Shown here: in pieces, positions 15,492 to 24,076 of the stretch
How the letters are laid out: each line of letters starts with the position of its first letter
How positions within the stretch are numbered: the stretch's first letter is position 1
Assembly (NCBI GenBank): GCA_014841595.1
Contig: JACYUE010000002.1
Coordinates: 372,001-436,000 of the forward strand
Direction: 5' to 3'
Origin: Oxalobacteraceae sp. CFBP 8761
GTDB taxonomy: Bacteria; Pseudomonadota; Gammaproteobacteria; Burkholderiales; Burkholderiaceae_D
DNA: 64,000 bases
Notes under the pieces: generated by a model
Told to the model about the DNA's origin: nothing
Database searches by the model: none
Seen by the model: only the letters and a program-made list of their open reading frames with translations
Translations under genes and position numbers: made by a program

Positions 15492-18173
15492 ATGACCATT
15501 CCGATTCACGCTGTGCGTACTACCTGTCCTTATTGCGGCGTCGGCTGCGGCGTGAAGGCGACCGCGCTGCCCGGTGGCGGCGCGACGATCGAAGGTGACC
15601 CTGAGCACGCCGCCAACCGCGGCCGCCTGTGCGTGAAAGGGTCGGCGCTGGGCGAAACGCTCGATCTGGACGGCCGCCTGCTGCATCCGGCCGTGCGGCA
15701 GAACGGGGTGCTGGCGCGCGCCAGCTGGGACGAGGCGCTGGATACCGTGGCAGACGGTTTCGCGCGCATCATCGCCGAGCACGGGCCGGACGCGGTGGCG
15801 CTGTACGTGTCGGGCCAGATCCTGACCGAGGATTACTATGTCGCCAACAAGTTCATGAAGGGCTACGTCGGCAGCGCCAACATCGACACCAACTCGCGCC
15901 TGTGCATGTCGTCCGCCGTGGCCGGCCACAAGCGCGCCTTCGGCGAAGACGTGGTGCCGGGCTGCTACGAGGATTTTGAATTGGCCGACCTGATCGTGCT
16001 GGTCGGCTCGAACGCGGCCTGGTGCCATCCGACGCTGTTCCAGCGCATCGTGCGCGCCAAGGAAGCGCGGCCCGCCATGCAGATCGTCGTGCTCGACCCG
16101 CGCCGCACGGCCACCTGCGAACTGGCGGACCTGCACCTGGCCTTAAAACCCGGCAGCGATGTGGCGCTGTTCAACGGCTTACTCGCGCACCTGGCACGCA
16201 GCGATGCGTTCGATGCTGATTACGTCGCAGCGCACACGACCGGCCTGGAGGCGGCGCTCGATGTCGCCAACGCAGGCGACGACGTGGCGCGTGTCTGCGG
16301 CCTCGATCCGAACGATCTGCACGCGTTCTACGACCTGTTTGCCCGCACCGATAAAGTCGTCACCGCATTCTCGATGGGCGTGAACCAGTCCAGCAGCGGC
16401 ACCGACAAGGTCAACGCGATCATCAACTGCCACCTGGCCACCGGCCGCATCGGCCGCCCCGGCATGGGGCCGTTCTCGCTGACCGGCCAGCCCAATGCGA
16501 TGGGCGGGCGCGAAGTGGGTGGCCTGGCCAATATGCTGGCGGCGCACCTGGACCTGGACAACGCCGGGCACCGCGATGCGGTGCGCACGTTCTGGGATGC
16601 GCCGCGCATCGCCGACAAGCCGGGCCTCAAGGCCGTGGACCTGTTCCGCGCGATCGAAGCGGGCAGCGTGAAAGCAGTGTGGATCATGGCGACCAATCCG
16701 GTCGTGAGCATGCCGGACGCCGACCAGGTACGGCGCGCCCTGGCGGCCTGCGAGCTGGTGGTGGTGTCGGACGTCATGGCCAGCACCGACCTGGCGCCGT
16801 ACGCGCATGTGGCGCTGCCGGCGCTGGCCTGGGGCGAGAAGGATGGTACGGTCACCAATTCCGAACGGTGCATCTCGCGCCAGCGCGCCTTTTTGCCGGC
16901 GCCGGGTGAGGCGCGTGCCGACTGGCGCGCGCTATGCGAGGTCGCGCAGCGCATGGGCTACGCCGGGTTCGACTTCGACAGCGCGCATGCGATCTTCGAC
17001 GAACACGCGCGCCTGTCGGCCTGGAAGAATGACGACGATGGCCACCGCCGTGCCTTCAGGCTCGATCCGCTGGTGGGCATGCGCCGCGCCGCGTATGACG
17101 AACTGCAACCGGTGCAGTGGCCGCTGAACCCAGCGGGAGAGGGCACCGCGCGTCTGTTTGGCAGCGGCGGCTTTTCTTACCCGGACGGCAAGGCGCGCTT
17201 CATCGCGACAGGCGTGCGCGCACCGGCCAATGTGCCTTGCAGTGAATTTCCGCTGGTGCTCAACACGGGCCGCCTGCGCGACCAATGGCACACGATGACG
17301 CGCACCGGCAAGTCGCCGCGCCTGGCCGGCCACGCGGCCGAGCCCTTCGTCGACCTGCACCCGCACGATGCGTTGCTGGCCGGTGTGCGCGAGGGCGAGC
17401 TGGCCCGCATCAGCTCACGCTGGGGCGCGATGGTCGCGCGCGTGGCGCACGGCGGCGGTATCGCGCGCGGCGCCGCTTTCGTGCCAATTCACTGGAATGG
17501 GCAGACCGCGTCCGATGCGCGGGTGGGGGCGCTGGTCAATGCGGCCGTCGACCCGGTCTCGGGCGAGCCCGAATTCAAGCACACGCCGGTGCGGATCGAG
17601 CCGTTCGGCGTGGCCTGGTATGGCTTCATCATGAGCCGGCACGATCTGAGCCTTGAGGTGGTCGCGCACTGGACGCGGGTGCGCGGCAGCGGTTTCATTC
17701 GCTATGAGCTGGCCGGGCGCGCACCGGTCACGCCCGACATGGCGCGCGCGTTGCTGGGTGCTGACGCCGACGCTGACTGGATCGAGTACCAGGACCAGTC
17801 GGCAGGCATGCTGCGCGCGGCGCTGCTGGTCGACGGGCGCCTGGAAGCCTGCCTGTTCGTGGCGCGCGTGCCCGATCTGCCGGCGCGCGCGTGGCTGGGT
17901 GGGCTGTTCGCCGCACCCGAACTGGGGCCGCGCGAGCGGGCCACGCTGCTGGCCGGCCGCGCCGTGCAAGCCGGGCCCGATCCCGGGCCGACGGTCTGCT
18001 CGTGTTTCGGCGTTGGCCGCAACACGATCTGCGCCGCAATCCGGGCCGGGGACTTGCAGACGCCCGGGCAGGTAACGGCCTGCCTGAAGGCGGGCGGCAA
18101 CTGCGGCTCGTGCATCCCCGAGATCAAGTCGCTGCTGCACGAGGTGCGCTTCGCCGCTGCCGCCGCCGCGTGA
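15492..18173 (+). CDS. nasA: Assimilatory nitrate reductase catalytic subunit (molybdopterin, [4Fe-4S] and BFD-like [2Fe-2S])
   Basis: The 893-aa enzyme reduces nitrate to nitrite in the cytoplasm. The N-terminus holds the [4Fe-4S] cysteines (CPYCGVGCG, then RLCVKG). A long molybdopterin oxidoreductase region follows (YVSGQILTEDYYVANKF; NIDTNSRLCMSSAV; GPFSLTGQPNAMGGREVG) and then the molydopterin dinucleotide-binding domain (LNTGRLRDQWHTMTRTGK). The C-terminus adds a BFD-like [2Fe-2S] domain (VCSCFGVGRNTI, then GGNCGSCIPE), typical of NAD(P)H-linked assimilatory forms. The ATG at 15492 is chosen because an upstream extension would overlap the flavoprotein gene. The name follows Klebsiella usage; Bacillus calls it NasC. 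Its TGA directly abuts the stop of the convergent terC gene. Confidence 0.93.
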   Translation: MTIPIHAVRTTCPYCGVGCGVKATALPGGGATIEGDPEHAANRGRLCVKGSALGETLDLDGRLLHPAVRQNGVLARASWDEALDTVADGFARIIAEHGPDAVALYVSGQILTEDYYVANKFMKGYVGSANIDTNSRLCMSSAVAGHKRAFGEDVVPGCYEDFELADLIVLVGSNAAWCHPTLFQRIVRAKEARPAMQIVVLDPRRTATCELADLHLALKPGSDVALFNGLLAHLARSDAFDADYVAAHTTGLEAALDVANAGDDVARVCGLDPNDLHAFYDLFARTDKVVTAFSMGVNQSSSGTDKVNAIINCHLATGRIGRPGMGPFSLTGQPNAMGGREVGGLANMLAAHLDLDNAGHRDAVRTFWDAPRIADKPGLKAVDLFRAIEAGSVKAVWIMATNPVVSMPDADQVRRALAACELVVVSDVMASTDLAPYAHVALPALAWGEKDGTVTNSERCISRQRAFLPAPGEARADWRALCEVAQRMGYAGFDFDSAHAIFDEHARLSAWKNDDDGHRRAFRLDPLVGMRRAAYDELQPVQWPLNPAGEGTARLFGSGGFSYPDGKARFIATGVRAPANVPCSEFPLVLNTGRLRDQWHTMTRTGKSPRLAGHAAEPFVDLHPHDALLAGVREGELARISSRWGAMVARVAHGGGIARGAAFVPIHWNGQTASDARVGALVNAAVDPVSGEPEFKHTPVRIEPFGVAWYGFIMSRHDLSLEVVAHWTRVRGSGFIRYELAGRAPVTPDMARALLGADADADWIEYQDQSAGMLRAALLVDGRLEACLFVARVPDLPARAWLGGLFAAPELGPRERATLLAGRAVQAGPDPGPTVCSCFGVGRNTICAAIRAGDLQTPGQVTACLKAGGNCGSCIPEIKSLLHEVRFAAAAAA

Positions 18174-19142
18174 TCAGCCCGGCGGCGTTTTCGGGACGGG
18201 TTTGGAGGTGAGCAGGCTGGCCACCGCCGACCCTGCCAGAATCACCCCGACCACGCCCAGCGCGATGCCGGTCGGGATCTTGTAGATATCGAGCAGCAGC
18301 ATCTTGATGCCGATGAAGATCAGGATCCCCGCCAGGCCATATTTGAGCAGGTGGAAGCGGTCCGCCATGTCGGCCAGCAGGAAGTACATCGCGCGCAGGC
18401 CGAGAATGGCGAAGACGTTCGACGTGAACACGATGAACGGGTCGCTCGTGACGGCGAAGATCGCCGGAATCGAATCGACCGCGAAGATCACGTCCGTGAT
18501 CTCGACCATGATCAGCACCACGAACATCGGCGTGGCAAAGCGCAGGCCGTCGCGCATGATGAAGAACTTTTCGCCATGGTATTCGTCGGTGATCCGCATG
18601 TGGCCACGCAGCCATTTCAGCACCTTGTTGTCGGCCAGGTCGGGTTCGCTGTCGGCCGAGATCAGCATCTGGATACCGGTGTAAAGCAGGAACAGTCCGA
18701 AGATGTAGAGGATCCAGTGGAACTGGGCCAGCAGGAGCGCGCCCAGATAAATCAGGATCGCGCGCAGCACGATGGCGCCCAGCACCCCATACAGCAGCAC
18801 GCGCTTCTGGTATTGGGGCGGCACGCCGAAGAAGCTGAAGAGGGTGATCCAGACGAACACGTTGTCGACCGCCAGCGATTTTTCGATCAGGTAGCCGGTG
18901 AGGTATTCAAGGGATTTGGCCTTGGCCACGGCCGGGCCGGCAATGCCTTCGAGATACCAGTAGAACCAGGCGCCAAAGGCCAGTGCCACCGAGATCCAGA
19001 TCAGCGACCAGATGGCCGCTTCTTTCGTGCTGACCTTGTGATCGCCCGACGTTTTCAGGCCAAAGAAATCGATGGCCAGCATGACGACGACGAACGCGGT
19101 GAAGAAGAGATAAAGAGTAGGTGTGCCGACCGATTCGAGCAT
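18174..19142 (-). CDS. TerC-family integral membrane protein
   Basis: The 322-aa protein has about nine membrane helices and the TerC/Alx signatures: VVMLAIDFFGL near the N-terminus, EKSLAVDNVFVW with the conserved acidic pair, and EITDVIFAVDSIPAIFAVT. Family members export manganese or act in metal and pH stress; tellurium resistance gave the name. The acidic residues inside helices fit metal transport. I chose ATG 19142 because GGAG lies 5 nt upstream and it gives the standard N-terminus. Its stop directly abuts the nitrate reductase stop (TGATCA), so these two convergent genes have no spacer or terminator between them. Confidence 0.88.
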   Translation of the reverse strand: MLESVGTPTLYLFFTAFVVVMLAIDFFGLKTSGDHKVSTKEAAIWSLIWISVALAFGAWFYWYLEGIAGPAVAKAKSLEYLTGYLIEKSLAVDNVFVWITLFSFFGVPPQYQKRVLLYGVLGAIVLRAILIYLGALLLAQFHWILYIFGLFLLYTGIQMLISADSEPDLADNKVLKWLRGHMRITDEYHGEKFFIMRDGLRFATPMFVVLIMVEITDVIFAVDSIPAIFAVTSDPFIVFTSNVFAILGLRAMYFLLADMADRFHLLKYGLAGILIFIGIKMLLLDIYKIPTGIALGVVGVILAGSAVASLLTSKPVPKTPPG

Positions 19143-19175
19143 GTTGACTCCGTGGAGTGGCAATGGACGCTGGGC

Positions 19176-19197
19176 GCGCGTGCTGACTGGCACGCGC
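19176..19197 (-). promoter_or_regulatory. Perfect hairpin in the terC leader
   Basis: GCGCGTGC and GCACGCGC pair perfectly over 8 bp around a 6-nt loop, 34 bp upstream of the terC start and without a following T run. It is not a terminator and could influence translation. I saw no match to the yybP-ykoY manganese riboswitch that controls alx in enterics. Confidence 0.35.
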
Positions 19198-19435
19198 TGT
19201 CATTACAGCATGAATTTCATGGGCATGCCGCACGCATGGGGGCTCTTGACGCGCGCTTGTGGTGACGGTGGCGGAAGGAGGACTTGATCGTAAAATAAGC
19301 TCGTTTGTGTTACCTGTAAGGTACTCTACCGCTGCGTCACGATTGGTTGGGGAGAGCAACGTAACGCGCGGACGACGTAAAATCTACCGGCCTGACCTCG
19401 TAAAAATTCAACGTCCCAAATTCTACGCGAGCAAT

Positions 19436-20803
19436 ATGAGCAAACTATTACGCTTCCTTTTCGGTTCGCGTCCGCCAACGGTAGCAGGGATGCGCAATGA
19501 GTTGAAAACAGCATCCATTCCTCAATTGGTTGATTTGTCGCGTGACTATCACGGATTCATGCGGGAGGACGTGCTGGTTCGTGCGGCCGAGCTTCGCTCG
19601 CCGGCGCTGCTTGAGGCGATCCTGGAGCGATTGAACGACTGGGTTCCACAAGTGCGTCAAGCGGCGCGTACGGCGCTCCTGGCGCTGGTGCCGGTTCTCC
19701 CGCCAGCCGCAATCCTGAAAACGCTGCCTGTCATTGATCGGTTGCGACTCGCAAAGCGCGAGAATCATGTCGCCTGGATTGAACAGTACTACGCCATCGT
19801 TGTCGATGTCGTGGGAGCCGATGCCCTGGTTGCCGAGGCCGTAACGGGGACTGGCGAAGTGGCGCGCTCGTGCTTCAATATTGTCAGCACACATTCCCTG
19901 CTTGATGCGAGCCAGCTGGCGCAGCGCGTGCTCGAGAATGGGGCCGACTTCGTCACGTCGCTTGCGGCTTGGCGTTTGGTAGCGGGACTGAAAGTAAACG
20001 AGCTGAGAACCCTGGCAAACATCGGGTTGGCAAGTCCCTTCGGCGCGGTTCGCACGGCCGCCCTGCGCGAGACCTTGAATTCTGGTGGCGAACAGGCCGA
20101 CGCTTTAGCCGAGCAGGCCCTATTGGATCCGCAAAGTTCGGTGCGCGAAGTAGCGATGTGGCACTTGAAAGAAAGAGGCTATCCGGTTGCGCAGTTTTAT
20201 GCCGACCGCCTTGCGCATGACGTTCTGACGATGCGCAAAACGCGTATTTGCCTGGCCTCACTGGCTGCCTGCGGCACGCGCGACCATGTGGCGATCATCA
20301 AACGGTTCACCGTCATGCCGCACGCCCGGACGCAGGTTGCTGCTGTCATGTCATGGGCCCGTCTGGCGCCCGATGCACGTGACGACATCTTGCGATTTGT
20401 GCTGGCCAGCCAATTTGCCAGGGTTCGGCAACTGGCTCTTGTGTTAATCGAAGACTTCGGCGCGTACATCCCTCTGGACGAAGCGGTGGCCCTGGCAGAA
20501 GAAAAATCTGACCACACACTTGCTCTTTCACTGGCACGACGGGAGCCCTGGACGTGGCTTACAACCATCCTCAACATGGCAAATAGCCAGATCGATTCAC
20601 TGCACAAGGCGCATCTGATCCGCGAGCTGCAAAAATGGCTGGCGGCGTCCACAAATATCTATACCAAACCGACGGCTGCACAGGTGAGAGTCCTGATTTC
20701 TCCAGATGCCCCGCGCGTGCTTAATGACCTCGTCGGCCGAGATGTCTTTTGTGCGAATGGCGCATTCCGTCAAATATTCGAACTGCATGGTCTCAGGTGG
20801 TGA
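19436..20803 (+). CDS. HEAT-repeat-like protein of unknown function
   Basis: The 455-aa product begins MSKLLRFLFGSRPP and is almost entirely alpha-helical, with repeated units of about 35-40 residues: VRAAELRSPALLEAILERL; VPQVRQAARTALLALV; AVRTAALRETLNSGG; SVREVAMWHLKERG; RVRQLALVLIEDFGA. This is the HEAT/armadillo pattern of protein-protein scaffolds. There is no signal peptide, membrane helix or enzymatic motif. The reading frame stays open upstream to 19259, but ATG 19436 begins the recognisable protein; no clear ribosome site is seen. Third-position GC is lower than in its neighbours, and it stands alone between terC and a hydrolase gene, which suggests acquisition. I cannot assign a partner. 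Confidence 0.6.
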   Translation: MSKLLRFLFGSRPPTVAGMRNELKTASIPQLVDLSRDYHGFMREDVLVRAAELRSPALLEAILERLNDWVPQVRQAARTALLALVPVLPPAAILKTLPVIDRLRLAKRENHVAWIEQYYAIVVDVVGADALVAEAVTGTGEVARSCFNIVSTHSLLDASQLAQRVLENGADFVTSLAAWRLVAGLKVNELRTLANIGLASPFGAVRTAALRETLNSGGEQADALAEQALLDPQSSVREVAMWHLKERGYPVAQFYADRLAHDVLTMRKTRICLASLAACGTRDHVAIIKRFTVMPHARTQVAAVMSWARLAPDARDDILRFVLASQFARVRQLALVLIEDFGAYIPLDEAVALAEEKSDHTLALSLARREPWTWLTTILNMANSQIDSLHKAHLIRELQKWLAASTNIYTKPTAAQVRVLISPDAPRVLNDLVGRDVFCANGAFRQIFELHGLRW

Positions 20804-21094
20804 GAAATCATGTCCTTGAACAAACAACTCTGCATCAAGTTAAGAGGCTCGGCTCGTTCAAACGCGGTCGCCTGAGAAATGGAGATAGGGCAAAGTGTCT
20901 AATCTAAGCCCAGACTGTGGACGCGACTCGTGCAAGGCTGAGGCCGTGTCCAAATGTCAGACCTGACCCCAGCTTTTCTTCCTCAGTTGGTCGTGCCACG
21001 TGTAAAGAAGATTGTGAGAAAAGCTGTTGTCAGCAGCTCCCGGTTTTTCATTTAGCGCCTGATCCGGCAGACGATCATGGCGCCAGGCGCCGGA
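20804..21094. other. Intergenic stretch with a REP-like motif, no gene
   Basis: No plausible gene is seen here. At about 20946-20974 the sequence reads GTGTCCAAATGTCAGACC and then TGACCCCAGC. It resembles the AATGCAAGACCTGACCCC motif that accompanies REP-associated transposase (RAYT) units in many Burkholderiales. A related fragment (AAGTGTCTAATCTAAGCCC) lies at about 20894. No transposase gene is present, so at most this is a decayed remnant. Confidence 0.3.
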
Positions 21095-21793
21095 TCAGCG
21101 CAGCGTGCGTGCGAAGAACTCGTCGGTGCGGCTGTTGGCCAGCGTGGCCGCGTCATGGTCGTAGTGACCGCCGCCCGGCCGGGCAAACGCGTGGTCGCAA
21201 CCCGGGTAGACATGGATCTCGGCGTCGGTGCTGTCGGCGAACGCTTCCTTGATCTTCTCCTGCGCCTCAGGGCCAATGTATTCATCGGCGCCGGCCAGGT
21301 GGTACAGGAACGGCGCGCCGATGTTCTTTGCTTCGGACAGGTAGTTGTCGGTGCCGCCGCCGTAGTAGGCCGCGAACGCGTCGCCATCGGTGCGCGCCGC
21401 GCTCAGGTAGGTCATCAGGCCGCCCAGGCAGTAGCCGGTGACGCCGACCTTGCCGGTGCTGCCTTCCATCGTGCGCGCTGCGCTGATGGTGGCGGCAATG
21501 TCCTGCACGCCATGGTCGAAATCGTAGCTCTTGTACAGTGCGAACGCGCGTGCAACGTCGGCTTCATTTGCTTCCGACAAATCCACGCCCGGCTCTTCGC
21601 GCCAGAACAGGTCGGGAGCAACGGCGATATAGCCCTTGGCAGCGTAGTTGTCGGCGATGCTGCGGATGCCGGCGTTCACGCCAAAGATTTCCTGCAGCAC
21701 GATGATGACCGGGTAGGTGCCGACGACGTCGGGACGGGCCACGTAGCAATCGAAGCCGCGTTCAGCGGTGGTGACGGTGAGTGTTTCGGACAT
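21095..21793 (-). CDS. Dienelactone hydrolase family protein
   Basis: The 232-aa protein has the alpha/beta-hydrolase fold of dienelactone hydrolases with a complete Cys-Asp-His triad: GYCLGG (nucleophile elbow), LAGADEYI and GCDHAFARPGG. The N-terminus (DCYVARPDVVGTYPVIIVLQEIFGVN) also matches the family. Members open cyclic lactones in aromatic breakdown or act on unknown esters. No aromatic pathway genes are nearby, so the substrate is open. It has no signal peptide and is probably cytoplasmic. It lies 117 bp beyond the sulfide operon on the same strand but does not look functionally tied to it. Confidence 0.88.
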   Translation of the reverse strand: MSETLTVTTAERGFDCYVARPDVVGTYPVIIVLQEIFGVNAGIRSIADNYAAKGYIAVAPDLFWREEPGVDLSEANEADVARAFALYKSYDFDHGVQDIAATISAARTMEGSTGKVGVTGYCLGGLMTYLSAARTDGDAFAAYYGGGTDNYLSEAKNIGAPFLYHLAGADEYIGPEAQEKIKEAFADSTDAEIHVYPGCDHAFARPGGGHYDHDAATLANSRTDEFFARTLR

Positions 21794-21910
21794 GGAATTC
21801 CTTTAGGTTGACGGGGAGTGTGCCGGCCGGCTTGCGTGGGCGGCCGTAGCGAGACATATGATAAGACGAATGGGACCGATGCTGCCACCAGCACGATTGC
21901 AGTGCAGACT

Positions 21911-22660
21911 TCAGCCCTGGAGACTGACGCCCATTTGCCGGCAATAGTGAGCGAGGCGTTCGGGCAGATCCGCCGGACACACGCCGCATGCCCGGTTGCC
22001 CGGCACGGCATAGTCGATGAAGGTCGGGTAGGGCAGGGCGAGCTCGGCCATGATCGAGCGAAACTCCTGCAGCGTCTTGCCGGCGCCGAGTCGCAGGTTG
22101 CGCTGTTTTTCCTGGGCAATTGAGGAAACATGGCGCTGCTGGTAATCGTGGGCGGGATAGACCAGCGTCTCATCCGGCAGCGCAAACAGTTTTTCGGTCA
22201 CGCTGCGATACAGCGCATCGGCATCCCCGTTCTGGAAATCGGTGCGACCGCAGCCATCGATCAGCAGGGCATCGCCGGTAAATACCCGCTCGCCCAGCAG
22301 ATAGGAAAAATGGCCATCGGTATGGCCGGGCGTATGCAGCGGCTGCAGGGATATGCCGCCGACCTCGAACGGACGGCCTTCCTCGATTGCGACATCGGCG
22401 CAGGGCAGGTTGTCGAACGCGGGCGCGGCGATCTTGCTGCCGGTGGCGTTGCGCAATGCCAGCGCTGCGGTGATGTGGTCGGCATGAATATGGGTGTCGA
22501 GCGTGAAGGCCAGTGTCAGCCCCAGATCGTGCAGGACGCCAAGGTCGCGCTCCATGCTGACGATCACCGGGTCGATCAGGATGGCCTGGCCGGTCTGCGG
22601 ATCACCCAGCAGATAGGTATAGGTGCTCGACAGCGGCTCGAAAAGTTGCTTGAAAATCAT
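21911..22660 (-). CDS. Persulfide dioxygenase-like MBL-fold hydrolase (ETHE1/Blh type)
   Basis: The 249-aa protein has the ETHE1/glyoxalase II metallo-beta-lactamase fold. The metal-binding motif is THIHADHI, followed by the second His in HTPGHTDGHFSYLL, the Asp in FTGDALLIDGCGR(TDFQ) and the His in YPAHDYQQR. The DGCGRTDFQ string is characteristic of persulfide dioxygenases, which oxidise glutathione persulfide to sulfite with an iron centre. The start follows a perfect GGAGG ribosome site. It is the last gene of a minus-strand run with a BigR/SqrR-type repressor and two YeeE/YedE proteins, the standard context for sulfide detoxification. Confidence 0.9.
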   Translation of the reverse strand: MIFKQLFEPLSSTYTYLLGDPQTGQAILIDPVIVSMERDLGVLHDLGLTLAFTLDTHIHADHITAALALRNATGSKIAAPAFDNLPCADVAIEEGRPFEVGGISLQPLHTPGHTDGHFSYLLGERVFTGDALLIDGCGRTDFQNGDADALYRSVTEKLFALPDETLVYPAHDYQQRHVSSIAQEKQRNLRLGAGKTLQEFRSIMAELALPYPTFIDYAVPGNRACGVCPADLPERLAHYCRQMGVSLQG

Positions 22661-22682
22661 GGTACCTCCGGTGAACGGTGGA

Positions 22683-23099
22683 TCAGGACCTGCGCCGTTC
22701 GATGAGTTCAAAGATGCCCATGCCAGCCAGCATGGCGGCGCAGAAAATGAGCGGCTGTACTGCGCCCGTCGCGAGCGAAGCCAGCGCCGGACCAGGACAG
22801 AAACCGGCCAGCCCCCAGCCGGCGCCGAAGGCGAGGCTGCCCAGCACCAGCCGGCGGTCGATCCGGGTGGCGGTCGGCAGCTGCATGGGCTCGCCCAGCA
22901 GCGATTGCCGGCGCCTGGCATCGACCCGGAACGCGGGCAATGCCACCAGGATCGCACCGGCCATGACCAGCGCCAGTGACGGGTCCCAGCGGCCGGCCAG
23001 GTCGAGAAAACCCAGTACCTTGGCCGGGTTGGTCATGCCAGCCACGATCAGGCCGATGCCAAACACGAGACCGGTAATCAATGCCATCAGGATGCGCAT
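22683..23099 (-). CDS. YeeE/YedE-type (DUF6691-like) membrane protein, downstream half
   Basis: The 138-aa protein has about four membrane helices. Its family motifs are LVFGIGLIVAGMTNPAKVLGFLD at the N-terminal side and WGLAGFCPGPALASLA near the C-terminus; the conserved Cys in GFCPGP is the residue expected to handle thiosulfate or persulfide sulfur. Its partner (143 aa) is encoded just upstream, with 10 bp between stop and start, and the pair corresponds to two halves of a full-length YeeE-like channel. In BigR-controlled operons these proteins are thought to move sulfur compounds across the inner membrane. Confidence 0.85.
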   Translation of the reverse strand: MRILMALITGLVFGIGLIVAGMTNPAKVLGFLDLAGRWDPSLALVMAGAILVALPAFRVDARRRQSLLGEPMQLPTATRIDRRLVLGSLAFGAGWGLAGFCPGPALASLATGAVQPLIFCAAMLAGMGIFELIERRRS

Positions 23100-23109
23100 G
23101 CTGTTCTCC

Positions 23110-23541
23110 TCAAGTCAGTAGATGGCGCACGATGAACACGGTCGCGAAGCCCGCGCCCATGAACGCCAGCGTCGCCGCCAGCGAACGGGCCGAACCGCGT
23201 GCCAGGCCGCATACGCCATGGCCGCTGGTGCAGCCGGCGCCGTAGCGGGTGCCGATGCCGACCAGCAGGCCGGCGGCGATCAGGGTGCCCATGCCGGCAT
23301 CGATGCGCATGGCGGGCAACGGGGCGGCCAGCATGTACACGAGCGGCGCGGCGATCAGGCCGAGCAGAAACGCGATGCGCCAGCCAAGCTCGCCCGGGGT
23401 TGGCCGCAGCAGTCCGCCGAGGATGCCGCTGATCCCGGCAATGCGGCCATTGAACAGCACGAACATGGCGGCCGCCAGGCCGATCAGCAGGCCGCCGCCC
23501 AGCGCGGTCCAGGGTGTGAAGTCAGTCCAGTTTACGGTCAT
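23110..23541 (-). CDS. YeeE/YedE-type membrane protein, upstream half
   Basis: The 143-aa protein has about four helices with the YeeE motif pattern: FNGRIAGISGILGGLL early and GIGTRYGAGCTSGHGVCGLAR late. The conserved Cys lies in GAGCTSGHG, with a second in GVCG. It should form a complete sulfur-compound channel with the downstream 138-aa half. The ATG at 23541 has a GGGAGG site and overlaps the 3' end of the repressor gene by 20 bp, so translation of the two is probably coupled. The longer frame upstream lies inside the repressor gene and is rejected as part of this protein. Confidence 0.87.
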   Translation of the reverse strand: MTVNWTDFTPWTALGGGLLIGLAAAMFVLFNGRIAGISGILGGLLRPTPGELGWRIAFLLGLIAAPLVYMLAAPLPAMRIDAGMGTLIAAGLLVGIGTRYGAGCTSGHGVCGLARGSARSLAATLAFMGAGFATVFIVRHLLT

Positions 23542-23866
23542 CGCTGCCTCCCGGTTGTGCACAGAACTGCTGGTACAGGACCTGCAGCACGGCGCTGGCC
23601 GCGTCGCTGGCCAGGCTGTAATAGATCTGCTTGCCGTCGCGCCGGGTCGTGACCAGGCGCTCTTCGCGCAGCACGCCCAGTTGTTGCGAGAGGGTGGGCT
23701 GGGCAATGCCCGACGCCGCTGCCAGCTCGCTGACGCAGTATTCGGCCTGGGTCAGTTGGCACAGCAGCAGTAGCCGGTCCGGGTTGGCCAGCGTCTTCAG
23801 CAACGCGCAGGCGCGCACGGCGGCGGCTTGCATCTCAAGCAGGTTCAGTGGTTCTGAATGGTTCAT
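23522..23866 (-). CDS. bigR: ArsR-family sulfide/persulfide-responsive repressor (BigR/SqrR type)
   Basis: The 114-aa protein is a winged-helix ArsR/SmtB repressor (LLKTLANPDRLLLLCQL; YCVSELAAASGIAQPTLSQQLGVLREERLV; DGKQIYYSL). With the ATG at 23866, Cys36 (LLLCQL) and Cys102 (QQFCAQ) are 66 residues apart, as in SqrR (Cys41/Cys107) and BigR, where the two form a polysulfide bridge on sulfide stress and the repressor leaves DNA. An ATG at 23890 is possible, but the promoter -10 lies only 9-14 bp before it, which would make the message nearly leaderless. It heads the operon with the two YeeE-like genes and the persulfide dioxygenase. Confidence 0.87.
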   Translation of the reverse strand: MNHSEPLNLLEMQAAAVRACALLKTLANPDRLLLLCQLTQAEYCVSELAAASGIAQPTLSQQLGVLREERLVTTRRDGKQIYYSLASDAASAVLQVLYQQFCAQPGGSDDRKLD

Positions 23867-23898
23867 GGTATCGCTTTCGTCAGACTCCATTGAATCAC

Positions 23899-23928
23899 AC
23901 TATATCGAAAAACAAAATATATTTTTGT
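23899..23928 (-). promoter_or_regulatory. Promoter and AT-rich palindrome of the sulfide operon, candidate BigR operator
   Basis: On the minus strand a -10 TATAGT lies at 23904-23899. Directly upstream is the near-perfect palindrome ACAAAATATATTTTTGT (23912-23928), covering the -35 and spacer region. AT-rich palindromes overlapping the promoter are the known mode of BigR repression. The exact consensus was not compared. Confidence 0.55.
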
Positions 23929-24076
23929 ATATTGATGAGTCTGTCACCCTGGTTTGGGCGGCGCCGACGCGTGTGCCCGGCACGGGGTAGAATTTCAGGG
24001 CATTGTGGTCGTCATGCCGTCGTCGAACGTCTTCATGGCCCACCACGACCATTGCCATATTCTGAAAGAACCGTAC

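Noticed and set aside
19143..19300. yybP-ykoY manganese riboswitch upstream of terC
   Set aside because: I looked for its conserved pieces and found only a simple hairpin; not supported.
23890..23892. Alternative start at 23890 for the ArsR-type repressor
   Set aside because: The -10 box lies 9-14 bp before it, so the start site would fall at the ATG. The next ATG at 23866 leaves a leader and gives the SqrR-like Cys spacing either way.
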